Made by a program: the position numbers and the translations under genes. A stretch of DNA of 64,000 nucleotides from an uncultured Acidobacteriaceae bacterium. Lineage in GTDB: Bacteria; Acidobacteriota; Terriglobia; Terriglobales; Acidobacteriaceae. The notes under the pieces are model-generated. The model was not told the DNA's origin. It made no database searches and saw only the letters and a program-made list of their open reading frames with translations. The stretch is from NCBI GenBank assembly GCA_903828675.1, contig CAIKND010000128.1, positions 44,946-108,945 of the forward strand, read 5' to 3'. Each line of letters opens with the position of its first letter. Position 1 is the stretch's first letter. Shown here piece by piece: positions 51,558-60,901 of this stretch.

Positions 51558-53039
51558 ATGAACCGGTTGTTCAAGAAGTTTGCCGCGGTGGCTCTGGTGG
51601 TCCTGGTTTTCGGCGGAGTTTCCGCCCAGGCCCGGGAAAAGAAGCCCAAGCATAAGAAGAATCAGGACCTGAGCGCCAATCCACTGCGCAATGTCCAGTC
51701 CAAGCAGCCTGACAAGGAACTCTACGACAAGGCCATGATCGCCTTGAAGAAGGGCCGTTTCGACGTGGCCCGCCTTGACCTGCAGACGCTGCTCAATACC
51801 TATCCCGATTCCGAATACCGGATGCGCGCCAAGTTGTCGGTGGGCGATAGCTGGTTCAAGGAGGGAGGCACCGCGGCCCTCACCCAGGCCGAGGCCGAAT
51901 ATCAGGACTTCATCACCTTCTTCCCCGAGGCCCCTGAAGCGGCCGAGGCAAAGATGAAGGTGGCCGACATCTACTACCAGCAGATGGAGAAGCCTGACCG
52001 CGACTACACCAACGCCCAGAACGCTGAAAAGCACTATCGGGACATGATCAACATGTTCCCTGACTCGGCACTTGTGCCCCGCGCCAAGCAGAAACTGCGC
52101 GATGTGCAGGAAGTTCTCGCCGAGCGCGAAACCCAGATTGGCCTCTACTACGGCAGCCGCGAAAACTACAACGCATCCATCGCCCGGCTTGCAACTGTGG
52201 TGGAAACCTTCCCGCTTTACTCCAAGAGCGACCAGGCGCTGATCGGCATCGGCGATGCCTACGCCGGCGAGGCCCGCAATGTGCAGCTCGCGCCTAACCT
52301 GCCGGGCTCCATCCGCGAGCGGCTGGCCTCTGTGTATCAGGACCGCGCTGCCGCCGCATACGCCAAGGTCATTACCCGCTACCCGATGGCCCCGCACGTG
52401 GAAGATGCACGCGACCGGCTCGTGGCTATGAACCGCCCCGTTCCTGAGCCCACCCAGGCGGCCATTGCTGAGAGCGACGCCGAGGAACGCAGCCGCCAGG
52501 CCTTGCACTTTACCGATAAGACCCTTGGCCTCATCAAACGCGGACCCACCGTCGTCGAAGCGGTGCACGTTGGCGAGCCAAGCCTCGACGACCCCAAGCG
52601 CACTCTTGCGCCGGATGTCACCAAGGAAAATATCGCCCTCTTCCAGTCTGTCATCAACGCCGGCAAGCCGGCAGTACCCGCAGTGGTCACGCCCACCGGA
52701 CCCAACGAGCCCCCCCGCAGCGATCAGCCCTCGCAGGCTCCGCTCCAGATGGCCCCACCCGAGGGTGGAACAGGCGTAGGCGTTTCCATCGTCAGCGCGC
52801 CTGCAACTGACCCGAACGCAGTCATCAAGCCGGTTGGACCCGCAAATTCCGTTGTCCCTTCGGCCGAAAAGCCCGTCGAAGCTCCCTTGCAGGTCAATGA
52901 AATCAAGCCTGGTACAACGCCTTCAGCGCCGGACATGGCAACCGGCAAAAAGAAGAAGGCCCCCAAGGCAGATCTAAGCGACGAGTCCTCAAGCAAGAAG
53001 AAAAAGAAGAAGGGCCTCGGCAAGATCAACCCGTTCTAG
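51558..53039 (+). CDS. bamD: Outer-membrane assembly lipoprotein BamD-like (TPR)
   Basis: A 493-residue protein. The N-terminal half has TPR units of the BamD type (ELYDKAMIALKKGRFDVARL, EAEYQDFITFFPEAPEAAEA, AAAYAKVITRYPMAPHVEDA), which in BamD form the platform that receives outer-membrane protein precursors for BamA. A signal peptide (AVALVVLVFGGVSAQA) is present but no clear lipobox Cys is seen at its end, so lipid anchoring is uncertain. The C-terminal 200 residues are low-complexity, Pro/Ala-rich and end in Lys-rich blocks, an extension not found in the standard 240-residue protein. A terminator follows. Confidence 0.82.
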   Translation: MNRLFKKFAAVALVVLVFGGVSAQAREKKPKHKKNQDLSANPLRNVQSKQPDKELYDKAMIALKKGRFDVARLDLQTLLNTYPDSEYRMRAKLSVGDSWFKEGGTAALTQAEAEYQDFITFFPEAPEAAEAKMKVADIYYQQMEKPDRDYTNAQNAEKHYRDMINMFPDSALVPRAKQKLRDVQEVLAERETQIGLYYGSRENYNASIARLATVVETFPLYSKSDQALIGIGDAYAGEARNVQLAPNLPGSIRERLASVYQDRAAAAYAKVITRYPMAPHVEDARDRLVAMNRPVPEPTQAAIAESDAEERSRQALHFTDKTLGLIKRGPTVVEAVHVGEPSLDDPKRTLAPDVTKENIALFQSVINAGKPAVPAVVTPTGPNEPPRSDQPSQAPLQMAPPEGGTGVGVSIVSAPATDPNAVIKPVGPANSVVPSAEKPVEAPLQVNEIKPGTTPSAPDMATGKKKKAPKADLSDESSSKKKKKKGLGKINPF

Positions 53040-53064
53040 GACACGCAACGTCTCAAGAGAAAAA

Positions 53065-53092
53065 GGCCGCATCCCCATCGGGTGCGGCCTTT
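53065..53092 (+). terminator. Rho-independent terminator after bamD
   Basis: Stem 53065-53074 with 53080-53089 (GGCCGCA core) and a five-base loop, followed by three T. It lies 26 bases after the bamD stop. Confidence 0.85.
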
Positions 53093-53118
53093 ACCTTTGC
53101 CATGCATGCGCTTAACAT

Positions 53119-53221
53119 GCATTTCTCGCAGACGGCCGAGAATTGCAGCGCCGGCCTCCCGGCCCTCGGAGCCTTCGACAGTCCTGATACTCATGCCTCT
53201 AGCGCCACCGGCGAGAAATGC
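53119..53221. repeat. Long-range inverted repeat upstream of valS
   Basis: GCATTTCTCGC at 53119-53129 and its exact complement at 53211-53221 are separated by 81 bases that themselves contain nested GC-rich complements (CCGAG with CTCGG, GCCGG with CCGGC). It fills much of the 304-base gap between bamD and valS. It could be a structured leader RNA or a small mobile element; it lacks the T-box landmark sequence. Confidence 0.5.
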
Positions 53222-53343
53222 AGCTTACCCCTGGTCGCCGCGCCATGCTCATTGCCCCTCATCTGCTAAAGTGAGGGGTGGTCTCCTCGCTCGAAACCCT
53301 CCATTCAAGAGGGTCAGACCCTCGGGACCCCCTCAAAAAACTC

Positions 53344-56217
53344 ATGCCTCACGACCTGCCAAAAGCTTACGACCCCACCGACCTTGAAGACCACTGGGCA
53401 GAATACTGGGTGCGCGAAAACCTCTTCGCCCAGTACGCGCCGCCCGCCGGAGCAGAGACCAGTTCAGCCGCCGCGCAACAGGACGACGCTTTCACCATCC
53501 TGCTGCCCCCGCCCAACGTCACCGGCCGCCTCCACATGGGCCACATGCTCAACCAGGCGGAGATGGACATCCTCACCCGCTGGCGGCGTATGTCAGGGCG
53601 CCGTGCGCTGTGGCTCCCCGGCACCGATCACGCCGGCATCGCCACGCAGATGATGGTCGAGCGTCAGCTCACAGCCGAGGGCTCCAGCCGTCAGCAGCTT
53701 GGCCGCGAAGCCTTCGTCGAGCGCGTTTGGGAGTGGAAGCGCCACTACGGCGGAGCCATCCTCGACCAGATGAAGCGCCTCGGCGCCTCGGTCGACTGGC
53801 AGCGCGAGTACTTCACGATGGACGAAAATCTCTCCATCGCCGTGCGCGAAGCCTTCGTCCGGCTTCACGAGCAGGGGCTTATCTATCGCGGTGCCTACAT
53901 CGTCAACTGGTGCCCGCGCTGCCAGACTGCCATCAGCGATCTTGAAGTGGTCTACGACGAGCACAAGGGCCACCTGTGGGAAATCCGTTACCCGGTCATC
54001 GGCGAGGACGGCAAAGATACAGGCGAGTTCCTGACGGTTGCCACTACCCGCCCCGAAACCATGCTTGGCGACGTAGCCGTAGCCGTCCATCCCCAGGACG
54101 AGCGCTATCTGCATCTCCACGGCAAAAAGCTGCGCCTGCCCCTCGTCAACCGCGAAATCCCCGTCATCCTCGACGAGTGGGTCAGCCTCGACTTCGGCAC
54201 CGGCGCGGTCAAGGTGACCCCGGCTCACGACCCCAACGACTTCGCCATGGGCCAGCGTCACCATCTGCCATCGATCAATGTGATGGACGACCAGGGCCAC
54301 ATCAACGCCGAAGGCGGCGTCTACGCCGGCCTCGACCGCTACGTGGCCCGCAAGCGCATCGTCGCCGACCTTGAAGCGCAAGAACTCCTGGCTGCCATCA
54401 AGGACTACACCAACAACGTGGGCCACTGCGACCGCTGCAAAACCGTAGTCGAGCCGCGCCTCAGTACGCAGTGGTTCGTCAAGATCCAGCCGCTCGCCGA
54501 CAAGGCCATTGAAGCCGTCAAGTCCGGCGCTATCCGCTTCACCCCCGAGCAGTACGAGAAGACTTACTCCAACTGGATGGAGAATATCCACGACTGGTGC
54601 ATCTCGCGGCAACTCTGGTGGGGACATCGCATCCCCGCCTGGCACTGTTCCGCCTGCCACAAGATCACCGTCGCCCGCGTCGATCCAACCGCCTGCGCCC
54701 ACTGCGGCTCGGAACAGATTACGCAGGAGACCGACGTGCTCGACACCTGGTTCTCCTCCGGCCTGCTGCCCGTTTCCGTCTTCGGCTGGCCCAGTTTCGG
54801 CGCGAAAGAAAGCCCGGGTGCCCCATCCTTTCCGCGTTCCTCAGCGGAAAGGGTGGGAGACTATGCCGACTTCGACGCCTTCTATCCAACCAGCCTGCTC
54901 GTCACCGGCTTCGATATTCTCTTCTTCTGGGTAGCCCGCATGATCATGCTGGGCTGCTGGTTCGCCGCCGACGTGCCCATGCCCGACGGTTCCAAGCGTT
55001 CCCTTGCGGATTCGGTCCCGTTCAAAGAGGTTTACATTCACGCCCTGGTCCGCGACGCCAACCGCGAAAAGATGTCCAAGACCAAAGGCAACGTTATCGA
55101 TCCCATAGAGATCGTCAAGCAGTTCGGGACCGATGCGGTGCGCTTTACCCTCGCCTCCATGGCCTCGCCCGGAACCGATATCGCCTTCAACGTCGCCCGC
55201 ACTGAGGGCTACCGCGCCTTCGCCAACAAGATCTGGAACGCCGCCCGCTTCCTGTTCATGAACGTGGACCGCGCCGCCGAAATCGGCATCACCGTCGACC
55301 CCGCGTCTCTGGGCAAAATGCCTTCAGCTGCTGCCGATGCGCCGCTTGAAGCCCGCTGGATCGTCGCCGAGTTTCATGCCACCGCCGCCAAAGTCAATCA
55401 GTCGCTTGAAAGCTATCGTTACGACGACGCGGCCAACACCATCTATCAGTTCTTCTGGGGCAGTTTCTGCGACTGGTATCTTGAGATCGTCAAGCTCCGC
55501 CTGGATTTCCCGATGGATGGCCCGGCTGGCGAATCCCCCGCCGATCAAACCAGTAAGCACGAAAGCCGGCGCGCGGCGCTCACCACACTTGTTTCGGTGT
55601 TTGAGGCCTTCCTGCGTCTCCTTTCTCCCTTCATGCCGTTCATCACCGAGGAGATCTGGCACGCCCTCTACGACGGCAATCCGCCGGCGAAGTCGATCGC
55701 TCTCACCACCTATCCGCAGGCCGGCGAGGCCGCTCTCGACCCTGCCGCAATCGCCATCATGGCCGATCTCCAGAGTTTCATCGTCGAAGTCCGCGGCTTG
55801 CGCAAAGAGATCGGCGTCGAAGAAAAAGCTGTCACTCCCGTTGAAGTTCTCACTGCCAGTTCAATGCGTGGTGTGATTGAAGCAAACAGCGCAATGGTTG
55901 AGAAGCTCGCCCGCGTTTCTGAACTGCGCTTCGTAGAGCAGATCACTGCAGGCCTGGCCAAGCACTCGACGCCCAGCTTCGATGTCGCCGTCGTTTACGA
56001 ACGCACCATCGACGTCCCCGCCGAGCGCGACCGTTTGACAAAGGACATCGCGAAGTTTGAAAAAGGTCTAGCCGCCGCAGAACGCCAGTTGGGCAACGAA
56101 GGCTTCCTGGCCAAAGCCCCGGCCCATGTAGTCGAAGGATTGAAGAAGCAGGAAGCCGAAACCCGCTCGCTGCTGGAAAAAGCACAGGCGGCTCTGGCTG
56201 CATTGCCGAAAGAATAA
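53344..56217 (+). CDS. valS: Valyl-tRNA synthetase
   Basis: Class Ia synthetase, 957 residues, charges tRNA-Val and edits mischarged threonine. HMGH (HIGH motif) is at residues 64-67 in PPNVTGRLHMGHMLN, the KMSKS motif (KMSKT) at 576-579, with the editing domain between and the C-terminal coiled-coil tRNA-binding arm (FEKGLAAAERQLGNEGFL). Between the conserved GWP and FDAFYPTSLLVTG, residues about 490-505 are an insertion coded by a palindromic element (54815-54858). ATG 53344 is chosen over GTG 53278. The gene precedes nadC by 70 bases containing AACTG repeats. Confidence 0.97.
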   Translation: MPHDLPKAYDPTDLEDHWAEYWVRENLFAQYAPPAGAETSSAAAQQDDAFTILLPPPNVTGRLHMGHMLNQAEMDILTRWRRMSGRRALWLPGTDHAGIATQMMVERQLTAEGSSRQQLGREAFVERVWEWKRHYGGAILDQMKRLGASVDWQREYFTMDENLSIAVREAFVRLHEQGLIYRGAYIVNWCPRCQTAISDLEVVYDEHKGHLWEIRYPVIGEDGKDTGEFLTVATTRPETMLGDVAVAVHPQDERYLHLHGKKLRLPLVNREIPVILDEWVSLDFGTGAVKVTPAHDPNDFAMGQRHHLPSINVMDDQGHINAEGGVYAGLDRYVARKRIVADLEAQELLAAIKDYTNNVGHCDRCKTVVEPRLSTQWFVKIQPLADKAIEAVKSGAIRFTPEQYEKTYSNWMENIHDWCISRQLWWGHRIPAWHCSACHKITVARVDPTACAHCGSEQITQETDVLDTWFSSGLLPVSVFGWPSFGAKESPGAPSFPRSSAERVGDYADFDAFYPTSLLVTGFDILFFWVARMIMLGCWFAADVPMPDGSKRSLADSVPFKEVYIHALVRDANREKMSKTKGNVIDPIEIVKQFGTDAVRFTLASMASPGTDIAFNVARTEGYRAFANKIWNAARFLFMNVDRAAEIGITVDPASLGKMPSAAADAPLEARWIVAEFHATAAKVNQSLESYRYDDAANTIYQFFWGSFCDWYLEIVKLRLDFPMDGPAGESPADQTSKHESRRAALTTLVSVFEAFLRLLSPFMPFITEEIWHALYDGNPPAKSIALTTYPQAGEAALDPAAIAIMADLQSFIVEVRGLRKEIGVEEKAVTPVEVLTASSMRGVIEANSAMVEKLARVSELRFVEQITAGLAKHSTPSFDVAVVYERTIDVPAERDRLTKDIAKFEKGLAAAERQLGNEGFLAKAPAHVVEGLKKQEAETRSLLEKAQAALAALPKE
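54815..54858 (+). repeat. GTGCCCCATCC-family palindrome inside valS, in frame
   Basis: Begins CGGGTGCCCCATCC, ends GGGTGGGA, with 14-base arms at 54822-54835 and 54844-54857 (one T-G pair) and an 8-base loop. These ends are the same as the intergenic copies at 45392, 50103 and 63626; the core differs. It adds about 45 bases, hence 15 codons, without breaking the frame of valS. Confidence 0.85.
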
Positions 56218-56230
56218 CCGGCGCGAGCCG

Positions 56231-56272
56231 AAAACTGACAACTGCGAACTGACCCCTGAGAACTGAGAACTG
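56231..56272. repeat. AACTG short repeat before nadC
   Basis: Five AACTG copies spaced by two to nine bases lie between valS and nadC. Related sequence (AACTTATAACTGATAGCTGA) occurs in the phage leader near 202-225. It looks like low-complexity intergenic filler; no protein site is recognised. Confidence 0.5.
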
Positions 56273-56287
56273 TTTCCGAAGGAAACC

Positions 56288-57187
56288 ATGGACTGGAAGA
56301 GCAGCCGCATTGACGCATTGCTGGAGCAGGCCCTGGTCGAAGATCAGGCCGTGGCCGACTCCACGACCAACCTCACCATCGATCCCAACCTGCGCGCAAC
56401 CGCCTCCATCGTGGCCCGCCAGGAGTTGGTTGTGGCAGGCCTCGGCGCCATCCCGCGCTTTTTTGAAATCTTCGCCCGTCTCGACCCCCGCCCCCCCGCA
56501 CATACTCGCTTTGAAGTGGTCAGCAATGCGGAGATCTTTGACGGCGTCCGCGCTCACTCCGGCCAGGCGCTGGCCATCATCCGCCATAACGCCCGCGCGC
56601 TGCTCAGTTGCGAACGCGTCATCCTCAACCTGCTGCAGCACCTCAGCGGCATTGCCACGCTCACCCGCCAATACTCTGACGCCATCCAGGGAACCCACGC
56701 CCACGTGCTCGACACCCGCAAAACCGTCCCCGGCCTCAGGGTTCTGGAAAAATACGCGGTCCTCTGCGGCGGAGGAACCAATCACCGCATCGATCTGGCC
56801 TCCGGCATCCTCATCAAGAACAACCACATCTCGCTCGGCGGCGGCATCCCTCTGGTGTTGCCGCGCGCGCTCGAGCTGCGCAAAAAGGGCCAGCGCGTGC
56901 AAGTCGAAGTGCGCACCCCTCAGGAACTCGAAGATGCCCTCACCTATGGCGCTGAAGCCGTGCTGCTTGACAACATGTCGCCCAAGGAAGTGAAGCGCTC
57001 CATCGACCGCATCAAAAAGGAAGCGGAAGGTGAGGCTGGCCGCTGGATTCCCACCGAAGCCTCCGGAGGCATCGTGCTTGAGAACATCCGCACCTATGCC
57101 GAAACCGGCGTGGACTTCATCAGCGTAGGTGCGCTCACCCACTCCGCCAAAGCCGCAGACATCTCCATGAGCATCTCCGCGGAGTGA
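56288..57187 (+). CDS. nadC: Nicotinate-nucleotide pyrophosphorylase (carboxylating)
   Basis: Quinolinate phosphoribosyltransferase, 299 residues, turns quinolinate and PRPP into nicotinate mononucleotide in NAD synthesis. Signature segments are HVLDTRKTVPGLRVLEKYAV, CGGGTNHRIDLASGILIKNN and TEASGGIVLENIRTYAETGVDFISVGALTHS (given here in parts). Full length. First gene of a tight operon: it overlaps birA by four bases (GTGA). Confidence 0.97.
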   Translation: MDWKSSRIDALLEQALVEDQAVADSTTNLTIDPNLRATASIVARQELVVAGLGAIPRFFEIFARLDPRPPAHTRFEVVSNAEIFDGVRAHSGQALAIIRHNARALLSCERVILNLLQHLSGIATLTRQYSDAIQGTHAHVLDTRKTVPGLRVLEKYAVLCGGGTNHRIDLASGILIKNNHISLGGGIPLVLPRALELRKKGQRVQVEVRTPQELEDALTYGAEAVLLDNMSPKEVKRSIDRIKKEAEGEAGRWIPTEASGGIVLENIRTYAETGVDFISVGALTHSAKAADISMSISAE

Positions 57188-57990
57188 GCCCGGCCGTGTT
57201 TGACCTTGCCGCCCTCGATGCCGCACTCGCAGGCTCCACCTTCTCCGGCAAGCTCCACTTTTCTCCGCTCACCGATTCCACCAACTCAGACGCGCTCGAC
57301 GCCGCCCGCAACGGCGCGCCCCACGGCTCCGTCTACTTTGCCGACGAGCAGTTGGCCGGGCGCGGGCGCGGCGATCATGCGTGGCAATCGGCTGCGGGCG
57401 AAGGGCTTTACGTCAGTGTCCTGCTCCGCCCGCAGATGCCCGCCGCTCGCCTGCCGCTCTTGCCGCTTGCCGCCGGGCTCGCCGCTGCCGATGCAATCCG
57501 CGCAGTTGCCGCGCTCACTGTCGATCTGCGCTGGCCCAACGATCTGCTCATCGGCCCGCGCAAGGCCGGCGGCATCCTCGTTGAATCGAAAATTGAATCG
57601 GGCGCGGTTGCTTTTGCAGTGGCCGGCATCGGCATCAACGTCCACCAGCGCAGCTTTGCGCCCGGCCTCTCCACCCCCGCAACCTCGCTCGATCTGGAAG
57701 CCGGGCGTCTCATCACCCGCCAGGCTTTGCTCGTCGCCCTGCTAAAATCGCTGGAGCGGGAGACGCTCGCGCTGCTCGATCAGGCCGCGGAAATGACGAT
57801 CCCCTCGCGTATCGAACAAGCCTCTACCTGGGTCAGCGGTCGAAGCGTTGAAGTGCACGGACCCCAAGCCTGCACCGGCGTCACGGTCGGATTGGACAAG
57901 TACGGATTCCTGCTCGTACGCACTGCCGCCGGACTCGTCACTGTGCAAACCGGCGGCATCCGCGCCGCCAAACCAAACGGAGAGACGTAG
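57184..57990 (+). CDS. birA: Biotin--protein ligase
   Basis: A 268-residue biotin ligase that activates biotin as the adenylate and attaches it to the carrier protein of acetyl-CoA carboxylase. Motifs: STNSDALDAA, the adenylate loop GRGRGDHAWQS, LRWPNDLLIGPRKAGGILVES and GIGINVHQ. There is no N-terminal winged helix, so this is the class I form without repressor function. GTG 57184 overlaps the nadC stop, so translation is coupled; coaX follows after 12 bases. Confidence 0.94.
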   Translation: MSPAVFDLAALDAALAGSTFSGKLHFSPLTDSTNSDALDAARNGAPHGSVYFADEQLAGRGRGDHAWQSAAGEGLYVSVLLRPQMPAARLPLLPLAAGLAAADAIRAVAALTVDLRWPNDLLIGPRKAGGILVESKIESGAVAFAVAGIGINVHQRSFAPGLSTPATSLDLEAGRLITRQALLVALLKSLERETLALLDQAAEMTIPSRIEQASTWVSGRSVEVHGPQACTGVTVGLDKYGFLLVRTAAGLVTVQTGGIRAAKPNGET

Positions 57991-58002
57991 ACTGAGGAAG
58001 CC

Positions 58003-58851
58003 ATGCTGCTAGCTCTCGATGTCGGCAATACAAACACGGTTTTGGGCCTCTATCGCCTCGACGGTGAAACACCGGTGTCCCCCACCACGGATGTTAATCG
58101 CACCCCTGGTGAAAGGCCCGAGCTGGCCGCGCACTGGCGCGTCACCACCCACCGCACCCAGACTGTCGATGAGTACGGCGTCTTCTTCGTCAACCTCTTC
58201 GAGATGCACGGCATGGCGCCCAGCCAGGTAACCCACATCATCATTGCGTCCGTTGTGCCGCCGGTTGACTCCACCCTCCGCCAGGTTTGCGAAGACTACT
58301 TTCACGTCGAGCCGATGTTCGTCGAGCCCGGCATCAAGACCGGCATGCCCATGCTGATCGACAACCCCACTGAACTGGGCGCGGACCGGCTGGCGGATTC
58401 CATCGCTGCCTTCGAGCGTTTCGGCGGCCCGTGCATTGTGGTCGATTTCGGCACCGCAACCAAGTTCGAAGTCATCTCCGCGAAGGGCGAGTACATGGGC
58501 GGAGCCATTGCTCCCGGCCTCGGACTCAGCGCGGATGCGCTCTTCTCGCGCGCCGCGCGGCTCAGCCGCGTAGACATCAAGCGCCCAGCCAAGGTCATCG
58601 GCACCAATACTGTGGGGCATCTGCAGAGCGGCCTCTACTTCGGATACATCGGCCTCGTCGACGGCATCCTCGATCGCATCATCGCCGAACTCGGCACCCA
58701 GCCGCATATCGTCGCCACCGGCGGTCTTGCCCGCATGATCTCCGAGGATTCGCGCTACATCAAAGACATCGACGAGTGGCTCACCATCGACGGCCTCCGT
58801 ATCCTGTTCGAGCGCAATCGCACTACCCGCCCACGCACCAGGGCGCACTGA
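58003..58851 (+). CDS. coaX: Type III pantothenate kinase
   Basis: A 282-residue ASKHA-fold kinase that phosphorylates pantothenate, the first step of coenzyme A synthesis. Motifs: LLALDVGNTNTVLGLY (phosphate loop), IIIASVVPPVD, NPTELGADRLAD and CIVVDFGTATKFEVIS, then GGAIAPGLGLSADALF. Slightly longer than the usual 250-260 residues because of an acidic insertion near residues 25-40. It lies in the nadC-birA-coaX cofactor cluster. Confidence 0.97.
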   Translation: MLLALDVGNTNTVLGLYRLDGETPVSPTTDVNRTPGERPELAAHWRVTTHRTQTVDEYGVFFVNLFEMHGMAPSQVTHIIIASVVPPVDSTLRQVCEDYFHVEPMFVEPGIKTGMPMLIDNPTELGADRLADSIAAFERFGGPCIVVDFGTATKFEVISAKGEYMGGAIAPGLGLSADALFSRAARLSRVDIKRPAKVIGTNTVGHLQSGLYFGYIGLVDGILDRIIAELGTQPHIVATGGLARMISEDSRYIKDIDEWLTIDGLRILFERNRTTRPRTRAH

Positions 58852-58858
58852 GGCGCAC

Positions 58859-59566
58859 GTGCTCAACTATTACAACTACTTCACCGAGATCGAGGAGCGA
58901 TTCCAGCAGCGGCGCGGCGCGTTGCTGTTGCTCTCCACCCTCGACTGGGCCTTGATCGAAACCTGGCGTGAAGCCGGCATTCCGCTCGAAGCAGCGCTGC
59001 GCGGCATTGACGCTGCCTTCGACAAGTACGAAGCCCGCCAGAAGCGCGGACGCGTTAGACGAATCAACGGCCTGGCATGGTGCGCGCAAGCGGTCATGGA
59101 TGCCGCCGTCGAGCTGAACGAAGCCTCTGCCGGCACCGCATCAACAACGCCAGCCGACTCCGGCTTCGAGCACGAGCGCGTCGCCGCCCATCTTGAAGCA
59201 GCCGCCACAGCCCTCGACGCTGCCGAGGTTGCGCCCGAAGCCTGCGCCGCGACCGCTGCCCGCCTCCGAGCGCTCGCCGCTGAAGTCCGCTCCACCACTG
59301 CGGAAAATACCGCGCACGTCGATCTCGAAGCGCTCGAGCGTTCGCTCACTGTGCTTGAAGAAAAGCTGTTTGCCGCCCTCACCGCTGCCGCGCCTGAAGA
59401 CTTGCTCGTCGGCCTCAAAGAGCACGCGGCCCGCGAACTCGCGCCCTACCGCAGCCGCATGGGCGCTGTGCAACTGCGCCAGGTCGAACGCCAATTCACG
59501 CAGAAGCAGTTGCTTGTTCACTACAGCCTGCCGCGCCTCAGCCTCTTCTATATGAGCCAGCAATGA
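58859..59566 (+). CDS. Conserved-context hypothetical protein, Ala/Glu-rich
   Basis: A 235-residue, largely helical protein with no recognised family. The N-terminal part (NYYNYFTEIEERFQQRRGAL, LDWALIETWREAGIPLEAAL) is followed by an Ala/Glu-rich middle likely to form a long helix, and a basic tail (QLRQVERQFTQKQLLVHYSL). GTG 58859 follows coaX by seven bases, and the stop overlaps the start of the next gene (ATGA at 59563), so it is translationally coupled between coaX and rlmD. Function unknown; the context suggests RNA modification or cofactor metabolism, without direct evidence. Confidence 0.75.
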   Translation: MLNYYNYFTEIEERFQQRRGALLLLSTLDWALIETWREAGIPLEAALRGIDAAFDKYEARQKRGRVRRINGLAWCAQAVMDAAVELNEASAGTASTTPADSGFEHERVAAHLEAAATALDAAEVAPEACAATAARLRALAAEVRSTTAENTAHVDLEALERSLTVLEEKLFAALTAAAPEDLLVGLKEHAARELAPYRSRMGAVQLRQVERQFTQKQLLVHYSLPRLSLFYMSQQ

Positions 59567-60861
59567 CGCCTACTCCACCCCAATCCGCCCCTCCTCAACT
59601 CGTGCAAATCGAAAAGCCCATCTATGGCGGAGCGTTTCTTGCGCACATTGAAGGTAAGGCCGTATTCGTTCCGCTCACCTTGCCGGGCGAGCAGGCGCGC
59701 ATACGCATTACCGAGGACAAGCGTGGCTACGCAACCGCCGAAGCCGAAGAAATCGTCACTGCCGCGCCGCAGCGCATTACGCCCGCCTGCCGGCACTTTG
59801 GCGTATGTGGCGGATGCAACTATCAGCACGCGGACTATCAAGCGCAACTCGCATTCAAGCAAGCCATCCTGCGCGAAACCTTTTTGCGCGGAGCCGTTGC
59901 TCTGCCTGAAGAAATGTCCCTCCTTTCGGCCCAGCCATGGGCCTATCGCAATCGAATCCGCCTCGCTTTTGACGCTGCTGGAAACCCCGGTTATCGTGGC
60001 CGAAAGTCGCACGCCGTGATCCCGATCGCCGAGTGCCCCATCGCCGCGCCCCTCTTGCTCAGTGCCGCACAGGCCACGGCTGAAGTCCTGCGCAAATCCG
60101 CTCCCGCGCTCCGACCCACCGAGATTTCACTCTTCTGCAACGCCGATGAAACTGCGCTGCTCGCCAGCATCTTTATCGCCGCTTCCGCTAAGGCCGGCTT
60201 TGACGATTTCGCCCGCGCGCTCCGACAGCAACTTCCCGCACTCAAAGGAGCTGAACTTGTCTCCGAAGGCCGCGCCGGGCAGCCTGCGCGCACCATCGCG
60301 CAATGGGGCGCTCCTTCGCTCGCATACACCGCCGCGGGCTTCGACTATCGCGTGGACCACGGCGCTTTCTTCCAGGTCAATCGCTGGCTTGTGGATGCGC
60401 TCGTCGACCGCGTCACCGCAGGCAGAAGCGGCGTCCTTGCCTGGGACCTCTTCGCCGGAGTCGGCCTATTTGCCCGCAAGCTCACCGCCAGCTTTGCCCG
60501 CGTGGCCGCCGTCGAATCCGCCCCTTCCGCCACCTCGGCTCTCGCGGAAAACCTGCGCGGCACATCGGGTTCAGCCGTTCGCGCCACAACTCTCGATTTC
60601 CTGCGCCGCACTCGCAACTCGGACCGCCCCGATCTGATCGTTGTCGATCCCCCGCGCACCGGCCTCGGCGCCGAGATCACCACCCTCCTCGCCGCCATCG
60701 CCGCACCCGCGCTGGTTTACGTCTCCTGCGATCCCGCAACCCTCGCGCGCGACCTGCGCGCACTCATCTCCACGGGCTATTCCATCGAGTCCGTCACCCT
60801 GGCCGACCTCTTCCCGCAGACCTTCCATCTTGAGACGGTGGTCCTCCTGCGCCAGTCCTGA
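59563..60861 (+). CDS. rlmD: RlmD/TrmA-family RNA uracil-5-methyltransferase
   Basis: A 432-residue SAM-dependent methyltransferase of the RlmD/RlmC/TrmA family that methylates uracil C5 in RNA. An N-terminal TRAM-like domain is followed by the iron-sulfur cysteines CRHFGVCGGC (Cys76, Cys82, Cys85) with a fourth in ECPIAAP, a SAM site DLFAGVGLF, and the catalytic Cys in YVSCDPATLARDL. This cluster pattern favours 23S rRNA targets (RlmD or RlmC) over tRNA, so rlmD is a family-level symbol. Overlaps the preceding gene by four bases. Confidence 0.88.
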   Translation: MTPTPPQSAPPQLVQIEKPIYGGAFLAHIEGKAVFVPLTLPGEQARIRITEDKRGYATAEAEEIVTAAPQRITPACRHFGVCGGCNYQHADYQAQLAFKQAILRETFLRGAVALPEEMSLLSAQPWAYRNRIRLAFDAAGNPGYRGRKSHAVIPIAECPIAAPLLLSAAQATAEVLRKSAPALRPTEISLFCNADETALLASIFIAASAKAGFDDFARALRQQLPALKGAELVSEGRAGQPARTIAQWGAPSLAYTAAGFDYRVDHGAFFQVNRWLVDALVDRVTAGRSGVLAWDLFAGVGLFARKLTASFARVAAVESAPSATSALAENLRGTSGSAVRATTLDFLRRTRNSDRPDLIVVDPPRTGLGAEITTLLAAIAAPALVYVSCDPATLARDLRALISTGYSIESVTLADLFPQTFHLETVVLLRQS

Positions 60862-60901
60862 TAGGCTTGCCCCCATAGAAGCTTTGCTAAGTTCAGGCGC
60901 A

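Noticed and set aside
53098..53343. T-box riboswitch upstream of valS
   Set aside because: The conserved T-box bulge and antiterminator sequence are not present; only an inverted repeat is seen.
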